A stretch of 64,000 bases of DNA from Swaminathania salitolerans (GTDB lineage: Bacteria > Pseudomonadota > Alphaproteobacteria > Acetobacterales > Acetobacteraceae): NCBI RefSeq assembly GCF_025994315.1, contig NZ_BAQE01000002.1, one strand, 5' to 3'. Below the pieces are notes generated by a model. It saw only the letters and a list, made by a program, of their open reading frames with translations. It ran no database searches and was not told the origin of the DNA. Shown here piece by piece: positions 50,222 to 59,800 of the stretch. The position numbers and the translations under genes were made by a program. The number at the start of each line of letters is the position of its first letter. Position 1 is the stretch's first letter.

Positions 50222-53194
50222 ATGGACCAGGACAGGACACCCGAATGGCGCCGCTTCGATGAGGCCTGGTATCTGGCCGAATACGACCAGGCCCGGACGG
50301 AAATCGCCGAGAACGGTTTTTTCGGCGCCGAGGAGCATTACGAGACGATCGGAAAATCGTTCGGTTTTTCTCCGAACCGGTTTTTCGACGAGGCGTGGTA
50401 TCGTCTGGCCTATCCCGACATCTATGCGGAGATCTGCCGGGGAACGCTCGCTTCCGGTTTCGATCACTATTGCACCCGCGGCTATGCCACCCATGCCCCA
50501 CACTGGCTTTTCTCCGAGCAGTACTACCGGCGACATGCCGGTGCCGGTGCCGGTGTCGCCGAGGGCATTGCCTCGGGCTTGTATCTGAACGGCTACGACC
50601 ATTTTCTCGACACGGGCGATGCCGCAGGTCTGAGCGGCCACTGGTTTCTCGATCCGGGCGCTCTGGCGCATCTCGCCCCTTTCGCGCCGGAAGAGGTGGT
50701 GTCGCATCGCGGGGCGTTTCGCACGCTGATCGAAACGGCCCCCTCCCTGGCGGACCGCTTCCGTCTTTCGTGGTATTTCGACCCTGTCTGGTACCGCGAG
50801 ACCTACCCGGAGGTCGCGCGCGATATCGAAGCGGGCCGTTATCTCTCGGCCCTGCATCACTATCTGACGAACCCGACCCCGCGTCAGTACAACCCCCAGG
50901 CGAGTTTCAGCGAAACATATTATGCCCGGATGCATGGAGACATCGTCTCCAGTATCGAGGCCGGTCATCTGAGAAACGGCTACGATCATTTCGTCCGGTT
51001 CGGTGCGGTCGAGGGACGGAGCCCGAACGAGGGAATCGACCTTGCCCGTTTCATGAAGCGGGCGGATGTCAGGGACATGCTCCGCGCCGGGGTCTATGAC
51101 AGCGTCTATGCGTGCTGGGTGGCCGAACACCGGAAGCACGGATCGATGCTGGATCTTCCGCCTCCCTCAGAGGAGCAGACCCGTCATCTCTTCGAGCGTG
51201 AAGCGGCGCTCCAGGCGGCTGTAATTCGCAGGCAGGGGCTCGATTTTTCATGTTCGCGCGCGCCGGATCTCTCTGTCGTGATGATCCTGCACAACAAGCT
51301 GGATCTCACATTGCAGGCGCTGGCCTCGCTCAGGGCCAATTACCGGGGCTCCATCCAGCTCATTCTCGTCGATTCCGCGTCCGATGACGGCACGGCCGGG
51401 ATCGAGCATCTGGTCCGGGGCGCCGAGATACTGCGTTATCGCTACAATATCGGCTATCTGGACGGCTGCAACGCCGCCCTCCCTCACGTGAAGGCCTCGT
51501 CGCTTCTCTATCTCAACAACGATCTGCGCCTCTACCCCAATGCGATCCGCAATGCGCTGGCCCGCCTCTACGAGGATGAGCGCATCGGGGCTGTCGGAGC
51601 GAAGCTGATACGAAGCAATATGTGGCTGCAGGAGGCCGGATCGATCATCTGGCGTGACGGCGCCACCTATGGATATCGCCGCCAGGATTCCCCGAACATT
51701 CCCGAGGCCAGTTTCACGCGCGATATCGACTACGCCTCGGCGGCATTCCTTCTCGTGCGCAGTGAGATCGCGCGCGAACTCGGTGGCTTCGATCCGATCT
51801 ACCGACCGGCCTATTTCGAGGATACGGATTTCTGTCTGAGGATCGTGCGGGCCGGGCGGCGGATCGTCTACGATCCCTCGGTGATGGTCGAGCATCTGGA
51901 ATTCGGCAGCGCGGGCACGGTCGGGTCGCAGGCACAGATCAAGGTCAATCATCGCATCTTCGGAAGACAGCATCAGGACTATCTGCGCCAGCAATATCCC
52001 GCCCATGTCAGGAACGCCGTGCTTGCGCGCGCGCATCGCAATACCCGGCTCAAGATCCTTTTCATCGAAGACCGTATTCCCGTGCGTGCGCTCGGATCGG
52101 GCTATGTCCGCTCCAACGATCTGCTCTGGTCGATGTCGGCCCTGGGCTTTCAGGTGACCGTTTTCCCGGTTCTGCCGCGCGCCGTGAGCCAGACGGATCT
52201 GGCCAGCGATTTTCCCGACGATGTCGAGCTGATGGCCGAGAGCGATCTTTCGGGCCTGACCGGTTTCATCGAGGAACGTGCCGGCTATTACGATGCGATC
52301 TGGATCGGGCGGACCCATAATCTCACCCGTCTCCTTCCCGTCCTGACCGAAATGAGCCGTCTCCTTCCGGTGAGCAGCGTGATCCTGGATACCGAGGTGA
52401 TTGCGGCACCGCGTTCGATTGCCAAAGCGCGGTTCCATCCCGAGGCAGAAACGCAGGACAGTCTTGCCGAGCTGGTGTCACGCGAGCTCGAGGCCGCGCA
52501 TTACTGCCAGCAGATCGTCGTGGTATCGGAGCACGACGCAAATCTCGTGCGTGAGGCAGGATACGACAACGTGTCGATCCTGGGTCACGCCGTGGCTCTG
52601 AGGCCCGATCCGACATCTTTTTCCGAGCGGCGGAATTTCCTGTTCGTCGGTGCGTTGCACGATGTCGATGCGCCGAATTATGACAGTCTCTTCTGGCTCG
52701 TCAACGATGTGCTTCCCGAACTGGACGATCATCTCCCCGGGGATATCCGTATTTCCGTTGCGGGTTACGTCAGCCCCGCCATCGATACGGGGGCCCTGCG
52801 TCACTCGTCCCGGATCGACTGGCTCGGGCCGGTGGACGATCTTGCCGGTCTTTATGCGTCTCACAGGGTTTTCGTCGCGCCCACGCGGTATGCGGGGGGG
52901 CTGCCCTACAAGATCCACGAGGCGGCGTCTCACGGGCTTCCTGTCGTTGCGACGCATCTCCTTGCCATGCAGATGGGCTGGCAGGACGGAGTCGAGCTGG
53001 TATCTTCCTCGAGCGAAGATCCTGCGGCCTTCGCTTTTGCCATGGCGGAACTCTACGAAAACGAAGAGAAATGGCTCAGGATACGGAGCAATGGGCTTCT
53101 GGCGGTGAAGCGTGACTGCGACCCCGCACGTTTCGGCCAGACGCTCGACCACATCATCAAATCAAGCGTGAGGCCCGAAGGGCGTCAGCACTGA
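50222..53194 (+). CDS. Multidomain glycosyltransferase: five aromatic repeats + GT2 + GT4
   Basis: A 990-residue protein. Residues 10-280 hold five repeats of about 42-48 residues, each starting with an aromatic-rich F-D/S-x-x-W/Y-Y (FDEAWYLAEY, FDEAWYRLAY, FSEQYYRRHA, FDPVWYRETY, FSETYYARMH) and ending around G-x-HY-x3-G. Residues about 350-600 are a GT2 domain (LSVVMILHNKLDLTLQAL, LYLNNDL, FEDTDFCLRIV). Residues about 610-985 are a GT4/GT-B domain (RLKILFIEDRIPVRALGSGY, FVGALHDVDAPNYDSL, FVAPTRYAGGLPYKIHEAASHGLPVVAT). It starts with ATG 50222, 20 bases after the first cluster gene. Two catalytic domains in one chain suggest sequential sugar transfers on one acceptor. Confidence 0.85.
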   Translation: MDQDRTPEWRRFDEAWYLAEYDQARTEIAENGFFGAEEHYETIGKSFGFSPNRFFDEAWYRLAYPDIYAEICRGTLASGFDHYCTRGYATHAPHWLFSEQYYRRHAGAGAGVAEGIASGLYLNGYDHFLDTGDAAGLSGHWFLDPGALAHLAPFAPEEVVSHRGAFRTLIETAPSLADRFRLSWYFDPVWYRETYPEVARDIEAGRYLSALHHYLTNPTPRQYNPQASFSETYYARMHGDIVSSIEAGHLRNGYDHFVRFGAVEGRSPNEGIDLARFMKRADVRDMLRAGVYDSVYACWVAEHRKHGSMLDLPPPSEEQTRHLFEREAALQAAVIRRQGLDFSCSRAPDLSVVMILHNKLDLTLQALASLRANYRGSIQLILVDSASDDGTAGIEHLVRGAEILRYRYNIGYLDGCNAALPHVKASSLLYLNNDLRLYPNAIRNALARLYEDERIGAVGAKLIRSNMWLQEAGSIIWRDGATYGYRRQDSPNIPEASFTRDIDYASAAFLLVRSEIARELGGFDPIYRPAYFEDTDFCLRIVRAGRRIVYDPSVMVEHLEFGSAGTVGSQAQIKVNHRIFGRQHQDYLRQQYPAHVRNAVLARAHRNTRLKILFIEDRIPVRALGSGYVRSNDLLWSMSALGFQVTVFPVLPRAVSQTDLASDFPDDVELMAESDLSGLTGFIEERAGYYDAIWIGRTHNLTRLLPVLTEMSRLLPVSSVILDTEVIAAPRSIAKARFHPEAETQDSLAELVSRELEAAHYCQQIVVVSEHDANLVREAGYDNVSILGHAVALRPDPTSFSERRNFLFVGALHDVDAPNYDSLFWLVNDVLPELDDHLPGDIRISVAGYVSPAIDTGALRHSSRIDWLGPVDDLAGLYASHRVFVAPTRYAGGLPYKIHEAASHGLPVVATHLLAMQMGWQDGVELVSSSSEDPAAFAFAMAELYENEEKWLRIRSNGLLAVKRDCDPARFGQTLDHIIKSSVRPEGRQH

Positions 53195-53251
53195 ACCGGC
53201 GGGCTGGGGCGACCGGCCCTTTCGTCGTAACGAGGAGCGAACTGTACGGAC

Positions 53252-54265
53252 ATGTCAGCAGTCAGGAAAAACGCACAATCAGCCGATCCGGGCCGTACAC
53301 AACGCGTGCTTGTCTGCAGCGGTGGACGTTACGAATCCCAGGCGAATGCCCAGATCCGCGAGTCCATCATGGATGGCTGGGCCGAGTGTTTCGGCGACGA
53401 GAACGTCGTGGCGGTTCATATCAGCGGCGCCGCCGCATCGATTGCGGCCTTGCAGCCGACCATCGTCTTCGCCATCGGATCCTATCTTCCCGAGAGCACC
53501 TATTTCGGTGAAGTATGCCGGGAGGCCAGGAAGATCGGCGCTACGACCGTGTTCTGGGCGACGGAAGATCCTTACGAGCAGGATGCGAATTACCGGATCA
53601 CGGACGATTTCGACGTGATCTTCTCCTGCGATCGCTGGGGCCATAATTTCTATCAGCGCGACCGGGTTTTCCATCTGCCGCTCGCCGCGAGCCGCAAGCT
53701 GCACTACGCGCCGATCGATGCAGAGATGGAGAAGAGCATCGACGTTCTCTTCTGCGGCGTCGCGTTCACGAGCCGCAAGGATATCGTCCGCAATCTGATG
53801 CCGACCCTGCGCAATCTCAACGTCAAGATCATCGGTCCGGGCTGGGGCGAATTCGGCATCGGCTTTTCCGATGCGCGCATCGAGAAGGCCCAGCTGATCG
53901 AGCTTTATCGCCGCTCGAAACTCGTGCTCAATCTGGGTCGATCGCTCCATTTCGAGAACAAGCGTTTCATGATCGCGCCCTCGACCCCCGGTCCGCGCAC
54001 GTTCGAGGCAGCGGCTGCGGGCGCGTTCCAGATCTTCCATGAAGACACTTACGAGCTTCGCCGGTATTTCAGCGCCGAGGAAATCCCGACCTTTTCGAAC
54101 AAGATCGATTTCGATGCGCTCGTTGCACGTTATATCGACGATATCCCGCTCTGCATCGAAATGGCCCGCCGCGCCCAGGCCCGTACGATGGAGGAACACA
54201 CTTACGGCCATCGTATCCGTGCGGCCATCGAAGTGCTGAAGCGCGAGGGATTCATGCAGGACTGA
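53252..54265 (+). CDS. CgeB-family glycosyltransferase
   Basis: A 337-residue protein of the CgeB/DUF3880 + Glyco_trans_1_2 type (spore-coat and flagellin-glycosylation relatives). Core blocks: VFWATEDPYEQDAN, DVIFSCDRWGHNFY, HLPLAASRKLHY, DVLFCGVAFTSRKDIVR, LVLNLGRSLHF, and PGPRTFEAAAAGAFQI for donor binding. It is a paralogue of residues 1-330 of the first cluster protein: the TEDP, LPLA-x-SR and DV-F-x-G blocks align in order. ATG 53252 follows GAGGAG. Third gene of the cluster, 57 bases after the second. Confidence 0.87.
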   Translation: MSAVRKNAQSADPGRTQRVLVCSGGRYESQANAQIRESIMDGWAECFGDENVVAVHISGAAASIAALQPTIVFAIGSYLPESTYFGEVCREARKIGATTVFWATEDPYEQDANYRITDDFDVIFSCDRWGHNFYQRDRVFHLPLAASRKLHYAPIDAEMEKSIDVLFCGVAFTSRKDIVRNLMPTLRNLNVKIIGPGWGEFGIGFSDARIEKAQLIELYRRSKLVLNLGRSLHFENKRFMIAPSTPGPRTFEAAAAGAFQIFHEDTYELRRYFSAEEIPTFSNKIDFDALVARYIDDIPLCIEMARRAQARTMEEHTYGHRIRAAIEVLKREGFMQD

Positions 54266-54717
54266 AATCCTGCATAATGGCGGGCGATCGATCCGGCCTG
54301 TTCATATCGAGACAGGTCGGATGGCATGACCCATGACGCTCCCGAGGATCATCGGATTTTCGAGCTGAGGGACCATCAGTCCGACACGCTGCCACGATGA
54401 CATCGGCAGATCTGCGTCGATATCAACCGCCTCGGGAATGAATCCCGGGGCATGCCGGGCGATCCGCTCTCGCTCGTTGCTTCTGCGGTGCCGCATCTTC
54501 GCGATGGTTACGACGACCGGAGTCTGCTCGGATACATGCAGACCGAGATCCTTGCGGGACCGACAGGGGGAGATGCTTCCCTATGACAGGGCCGTTCTGG
54601 CAACGCTTCATGCCCTCCCGGATGACTATGGCCAGTCAGATGGCCAGTCAGATGGTCTGAACTGGATGGCCGATCATTCCTCGCCAGAGGCCCGTTCGCA
54701 CTGATCGGGACGCGGGT
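54266..54717. other. Gene-poor region after the glycosyltransferase cluster
   Basis: A 452-base gap. The only protein-like stretch is a minus-strand frame at 54302-54496 (GFIPEAVDIDADLPMSSWQRV, MVPQLENPMILGSVMGHAI); it has no family I recognise and could be a decayed gene. A 12-base tandem repeat is annotated at 54628-54651. Confidence 0.4.
54628..54651. repeat. 12-base perfect tandem repeat
   Basis: ATGGCCAGTCAG occurs twice in tandem and is followed by a third partial unit (ATGG at 54652-54655). The unit length is a multiple of 3, but no real gene is evident around it. Confidence 0.8.
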
Positions 54718-55929
54718 TCAGCCCCGTGTGAGATGATAATGGCTGCGCAGCTCGGCTTCGATCTGGTCCGCATGCATGCTGTCACGGGCTTCGATCATGA
54801 TTTCCAGCTCAGCCGTCTGGACCGAGGGCGCCGCGAACAGACGCTGATGCGAGACCTCGATGATATTGCCGCCAGCATCGCCGATGCGGGTGGAGATATC
54901 GGCCAGAACGCCGGGGCGATCGGGTATCTGCAAGGTAAGCGAGAGGAGCCGCCCGTCACGGCGCAGCGCGCGCAGAAGCGTATTGGCGAAGATACGCGTT
55001 CCGATATTCCCGCCCGTGATCGGGAGTGCCACGCGCCTGCCTTCGAAAATCTCCGGATAGGCCATGACGGCTGCGAGTGCGGCCGCCCCGGCACCTTCCG
55101 CGACTTGCTTGGCCTGCTCGGCCAGATGCGCGATGGCAGATTCCACCTGCAGCTCCGTCACGACCAGAACCCGATCCAGAAGCGGGCTGACCGTTTCGAA
55201 ACAGGTATTGCCGATCTGCATGACCGCAATGCCCTCGGCAATGGTGGAGCCACCACGCGCCTGAACGGCCGCCTCGGGGAAGGCAGAGAGCGAGGCATGA
55301 CTCTCGACCTGAACGCCGATGATTTTCGTGTTGGGGCTGAGCGCCGACGCCGCGATGGCAGAACCGCTGATCAGACCGCCACCGCCAATAGGCAGGACCA
55401 GATAATCGAGGGGAGGGCTGTCCTCGATCAGCTCGATGGCAAACGTGCCCTGACCGGCCATGACGGCCACATCGTTGAACGGATGCACCAGAACGAGCCC
55501 GTTCTTCCGGCGCAGTTCCTCGGCAACGAGCGACGCTTCCGCAAAATCCTCGCCCTCGGTGACGACATGGGCGCCCCAGCCGCGCGTACGCTCGACCTTG
55601 GCCGAAGGGGTATGGCGGGGCATGACGATGGTGGCGTCTATCCCGAGCAGGCTGGCATGGCGTGCCACGCCCTGGGAGTGATTGCCGGCCGAGACGGCGA
55701 TGACGCCACGCTTCTTTTCGTCCGCCCCGAGGAGCGCCAGCTTGTTGGCGGCGCCGCGCTCCTTGAACGATGCGACGGCCTGCAGGTTCTCGAGCTTCAG
55801 CCAGATATCCGCACCCGTCATTTTCGAGAGCGCCGCGCAGCGAATGCTCGGCGTGCGTACGATATGCGGGGCGATCCGCTCATGGGCGGAGAGAATATCG
55901 GCGAAGGAGAGAGTGAGGCTTTCGGACAC
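54718..55929 (-). CDS. Threonine ammonia-lyase with ACT domain
   Basis: A 403-residue PLP enzyme that deaminates threonine (and often serine) to 2-oxobutanoate, the first step to isoleucine. The PLP lysine is Lys56 in AVASFKERGAANKL. AGNHSQGVARHASLLG, the glycine-rich phosphate site LPIGGGGLISG, and SPLLDRV follow. Residues about 327-403 form one ACT domain (LTLQIPDRPGVLADISTRIGDAGGNIIEV). One ACT domain and about 400 residues match the short, CTN-type form, not the 514-residue IlvA with two ACT-like domains. It starts with GTG 55929, preceded by AAGAAGACC. It lies 72 bases downstream of greA on the same strand. Confidence 0.92.
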   Translation of the reverse strand: MSESLTLSFADILSAHERIAPHIVRTPSIRCAALSKMTGADIWLKLENLQAVASFKERGAANKLALLGADEKKRGVIAVSAGNHSQGVARHASLLGIDATIVMPRHTPSAKVERTRGWGAHVVTEGEDFAEASLVAEELRRKNGLVLVHPFNDVAVMAGQGTFAIELIEDSPPLDYLVLPIGGGGLISGSAIAASALSPNTKIIGVQVESHASLSAFPEAAVQARGGSTIAEGIAVMQIGNTCFETVSPLLDRVLVVTELQVESAIAHLAEQAKQVAEGAGAAALAAVMAYPEIFEGRRVALPITGGNIGTRIFANTLLRALRRDGRLLSLTLQIPDRPGVLADISTRIGDAGGNIIEVSHQRLFAAPSVQTAELEIMIEARDSMHADQIEAELRSHYHLTRG

Positions 55930-56001
55930 GGTCTTCTTTTCTTGTTTCGGGGCTGGCCGCCGGAAACGGCCAGATGCCAGCCCGTGCTGATGCTGACCCG
56001 C

Positions 56002-56475
56002 TTACTTGAACGTGACGGTCAGGATCTCGTAGCTCTTGTCTCCGCCGGGTGTCGGCACGGTCACGCTGTCGCCCACCGACTTGCCGATCAGCGCCTTGGC
56101 GAGCGGCGAGGAGATGGAAAGACGGCCGAGCTTGATATCGGCTTCGTGGACGCCCACGATCTGATAGCCGCTCTCCTTGTCGGTTTCCTCATCGACCAGC
56201 TCGACATGGGCGCCGAATTTCACGGTGTCGCCCGAAAGCTGGGAGGGATCGATGACTTCGGCGGTCGAGATCAGTTCCTCAAGCTCGAGCACGCGCCCTT
56301 CGATGAAGGACTGGCGATCGCGCGCCGCATGGTATTCGGCATTTTCCGACAGATCGCCGTGAGCGCGTGCCTCGGCGATGGCGCGGATCACAGCCGGGCG
56401 ATCTTCGCTTTTGAGCCGACGCAGTTCATCTTCTAGACGGGTCAAACCTTCACCGGTCATCGGAATCTTCTGCAC
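56002..56475 (-). CDS. greA: Transcription elongation factor GreA
   Basis: A 157-residue factor that stimulates transcript cleavage by backtracked RNA polymerase. The N-terminal coiled coil (GLTRLEDELRRLKSEDRPAVIRAIAEARAHGDLSENAEYHAARDRQ) carries the tip acidic pair in DLSENAEYH. The C-terminal FKBP-like domain is VKFGAHVELVD...SISSPLAKALIGKSVGDSV. I chose GTG 56475 (VQKIPMTGEG), matching the family start MQxIPMT, with GGGGAATG upstream; the ATG at 56460 would cut the first five residues. A TTGACT box at 56594-56589 with a weak -10 at 56571-56566 could be its promoter. Confidence 0.96.
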   Translation of the reverse strand: MQKIPMTGEGLTRLEDELRRLKSEDRPAVIRAIAEARAHGDLSENAEYHAARDRQSFIEGRVLELEELISTAEVIDPSQLSGDTVKFGAHVELVDEETDKESGYQIVGVHEADIKLGRLSISSPLAKALIGKSVGDSVTVPTPGGDKSYEILTVTFK

Positions 56476-56872
56476 AGCGCATTCCCCAAAACGAGTTCGT
56501 CCCTCGCACACAGCCCCGGGACGAAGCGTCCCGGGGCCCTGCACGGGGCATCGATGGGCATGAGACAATCCCAGCCCGTAATTTGATCAGTCAAGTTATG
56601 TCTTCCGGGGGGTGAATTCAAGGCGAGGCCGGAAAACCGCGCCTGTTTTATGCAGAGTTGATCGCAGGGGCGCGGCGGTTCCGGGGGCTGCGCCCCGGGA
56701 CCCGCCAGAGGACCGCCCTCTTCCGGAAAACCGCCTTGCGGGGCGGCAGATCCGGCCCCCTGCGAGAGCCGGGAAGAAAGACGGGAGTCTCGAGGGCGCA
56801 GGATTGCGCCTCGTTATCCCCACCCGCTCGGAGGAACCGGGCCGGGAAGGCAGAGGCCCGGACCCTGCCGCT
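56476..56872. other. Intergenic region between carB and greA
   Basis: A 397-base region with no supported gene. It holds a likely greA promoter (TTGACT near 56590 on the minus strand) and a GC-rich hairpin at 56675-56707. The rest is GC-rich spacer. Confidence 0.5.
56675..56707 (-). terminator. GC-rich hairpin downstream of carB
   Basis: CCGGGGGC (56681-56688) pairs with GCCCCGG (56692-56698) with one bulged G and a TGC turn; flanking GGCGG and CCGCC extend the stem. It lies about 170 bases beyond the carB stop and lacks a T-run. Similar GC-rich elements are frequent between acetic acid bacterial genes, so it may be a dispersed repeat instead of a terminator. Confidence 0.35.
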
Positions 56873-59800
56873 TCAGAAGGCGCGTTTGAAGTAGGACTGG
56901 AGCGGCGCCACGTCGAGTTCGCCATCCTTGATGGCCGAGATGGCATAGATCGCGGCCCGTGCGCCGGCGAGGGTGGTGAAATGAGGCACCCCCCCGAGCA
57001 GGGACGAACGACGTATATCGAAACTGTCACGCACCGCCTGAGCCCCCTGGGCGGTATTGATGACCAGTTGCACCTCGCCCGACCGGATGGCGTCCACGCA
57101 ATGGGGGCGCCCCTCGAGAACCTTGTTGACACGTTTGACCGCAATCCCCGCCTCTTCGAGACGCGTCGCCGTGCCGCGTGTTGCGAGGATGCTGAACCCC
57201 ATTTCCACGAGCTTGCGGCCCAGCGCCTGGACCTGCGTCTTGTGGCCGTCGCGCACCGAGAGGAGGACCGTGCCCGCTTGCGGAAGCACGACACCCGCCC
57301 CGAGCTGCGATTTCGCAAAGGCCCGCTCGAAGCTGCTGTCGAGACCGATGACCTCGCCCGTCGAGCGCATTTCCGGGCCGAGAATCGTGTCGGTATCGGC
57401 AAAACGATGGAACGGGAAGACGGCTTCCTTCACCGCCACATGAGGCGCGATGGCATCGCCATCCAGCTTGAAGGAGGACAGGCTCGCACCCGCCATGACA
57501 CAGGCGCCGATCTTGGCCACCGGAACGCCCGTCGCCTTGGCGACGAACGGGACGGTGCGCGACGCACGCGGGTTGACCTCGAGCACGAAGACCTCGGAAT
57601 CCTTGATCGCGTACTGCACGTTCATCAGACCGACGATACCGAGTTCGCGGGCCATGGCCTCGGTCTGGGCCTTGAGTTCGGTCACGATGGCGGGAGAGAG
57701 GGTATAAGGCGGCAGCGAGCAGGCGGAGTCGCCGGAATGGATACCGGCTTCCTCGATATGCTCCATGACGCCTGCGACATACACATCCTTGCCGTCGCAG
57801 AGGCAGTCCACATCCGCCTCGATGGCGTCGTTGAGATAGCGATCGAGCAGGATGGGGCCGTTCGCAACCTCGGCGCCTGCAAGCTGCAGCGTGCTGCGGA
57901 GATAGCGTTGCAGACCGGCAGGGTCATAGACGATTTCCATCGCACGTCCGCCAAGCACATAGGACGGGCGCACCACTACGGGGTAGCCGACCTTCTCCGC
58001 CACGGCCTCGGCCTCGGAGGGGGTGCGGGCGATCCCGTTTTCCGGCTGGCGCAGGCCGAGCTTGCGCAGAAGGGCCTGGAAGCGCTCGCGGTCTTCCGCA
58101 CGGTCGATGGCATCCGCCGGCGTGCCGAGCAGCGGAATCCCGGCGGCCTCCAGCGCACGGGACAGCTTCAGCGGGGTCTGGCCGCCATACTGCACGATGC
58201 AGCCCAGGATCTCTCCGTCCGCCTGCTCGGTGCGGATGAGGGAGATCACATCCTCATCGGTCAGAGGCTCGAAATAGAGACGATCCGAGGTGTCGTAATC
58301 GGTCGAGACGGTCTCGGGGTTGCAGTTGACCATGATGGTCTCGAACCCGGCCTCGCGCAGCGCATAGGCGGCATGGACGCAGCAATAATCGAATTCGATG
58401 CCCTGACCGATGCGGTTGGGGCCGCCGCCGAGGATCACGATCTTCTTGCGGTCGGTCGGACGGCTTTCGCATTCCGGCACGCCGAACCCGCCCTCATAGG
58501 TCGAGTAGAGATAGGGCGTATCGGAGGCGAATTCACCCGCACAGGTATCGATGCGCTTATAGGCAGGTGTGACCCCGAGACCGAGACGCAGGGCGGCCAC
58601 GTCCTCGACGGTCTGACCCGTGAGACGGGCGAGCTGGCGGTCGGAAAAGCCCTGCGCCTTGATGCGACGCAGATTGCGGGCATCCTGCGGCAGGCCATTG
58701 GCCGCAATCTCGTTTTCGGTCACGATGATATCGTGCAGCTGGCGCAGGAACCATGGCTCGAAACGGCAGGCGGCGTTGATGTCCTCGAGCGAGAGCCCGG
58801 CGCGCATGGCCTGGGCGGCCATGAGAATACGCTCGGGGCGCGGCTCGGAGAGGGCGGCGCGATAGGCATCGAGCGAGCCGTCGCCCGGGGCTTCCACCGG
58901 GTCGAGGCCGGTCAGGCCGGTTTCCATCGAGCGCAGACCCTTCTGCAGGGCCTCGGCAAAGGAGCGGCCCACCGACATGGCTTCGCCCACGGATTTCATG
59001 GATGTCGAGAGCAGGGCAGGGGCGCCGGGGAATTTCTCGAAGGTGAAACGCGGGATCTTCACGACGACGTAGTCGATGGTCGGCTCGAAGCTGGCGGGCG
59101 TCGTGCCGGTAATGTCATTGGCGAGCTCGTCCAGCGTGTAGCCCACGGCAAGCTTGGCTGCGATCTTGGCGATGGGGAAACCCGTAGCCTTGGAGGCCAG
59201 CGCCGAAGAGCGTGAGACGCGTGGATTCATCTCGATGACCACGATACGACCGTCGGCGGGATTGATGCCGAACTGCACGTTCGACCCGCCGGTCTCGACA
59301 CCGATCTTGCGCAGGCAGGCGATCGAGATATCGCGGAGTTTCTGATACTCCTTGTCCGTCAGGGTCAGGGCCGGGGCGACGGTGATGGAATCGCCCGTAT
59401 GCACGCCCATCGGGTCGATATTCTCGATGGAGCAGACGATGATGCAGTTATCCGCCTTGTCGCGGACGACCTCCATCTCGAATTCCTTCCAGCCCAGCAC
59501 GGATTCCTCGATCAGAACCTCGGTGGTGGGGGAGGCATCGAGACCGCCGCTCACGATCTGGTCGAATTCCTCACGGTTATAGGCGATACCGCCACCGGCG
59601 CCGCCCATGGTGAAGGAGGGGCGGATGATGGCGGGCAGGCCGACCGTATCCAGCGCCGCACGGGCTTCTTCCAGCGTATGGGCGATGGTGCTGCGCGGGG
59701 ATTCCACGCCGATCTCGTCCATGGCCTCGCGGAATTTCTGACGGTCTTCCGCGCGGTCGATCACCTCGGCATCGGCGCCGATCAGTTCGACATTATGCTT

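Noticed and set aside
56612..59215. 867-residue open frame on the plus strand opposite carB
   Set aside because: Antisense to a full-length, motif-perfect carB; the translation is His/Arg/Gly-rich without domains, as usual for the opposite strand of high-GC genes.
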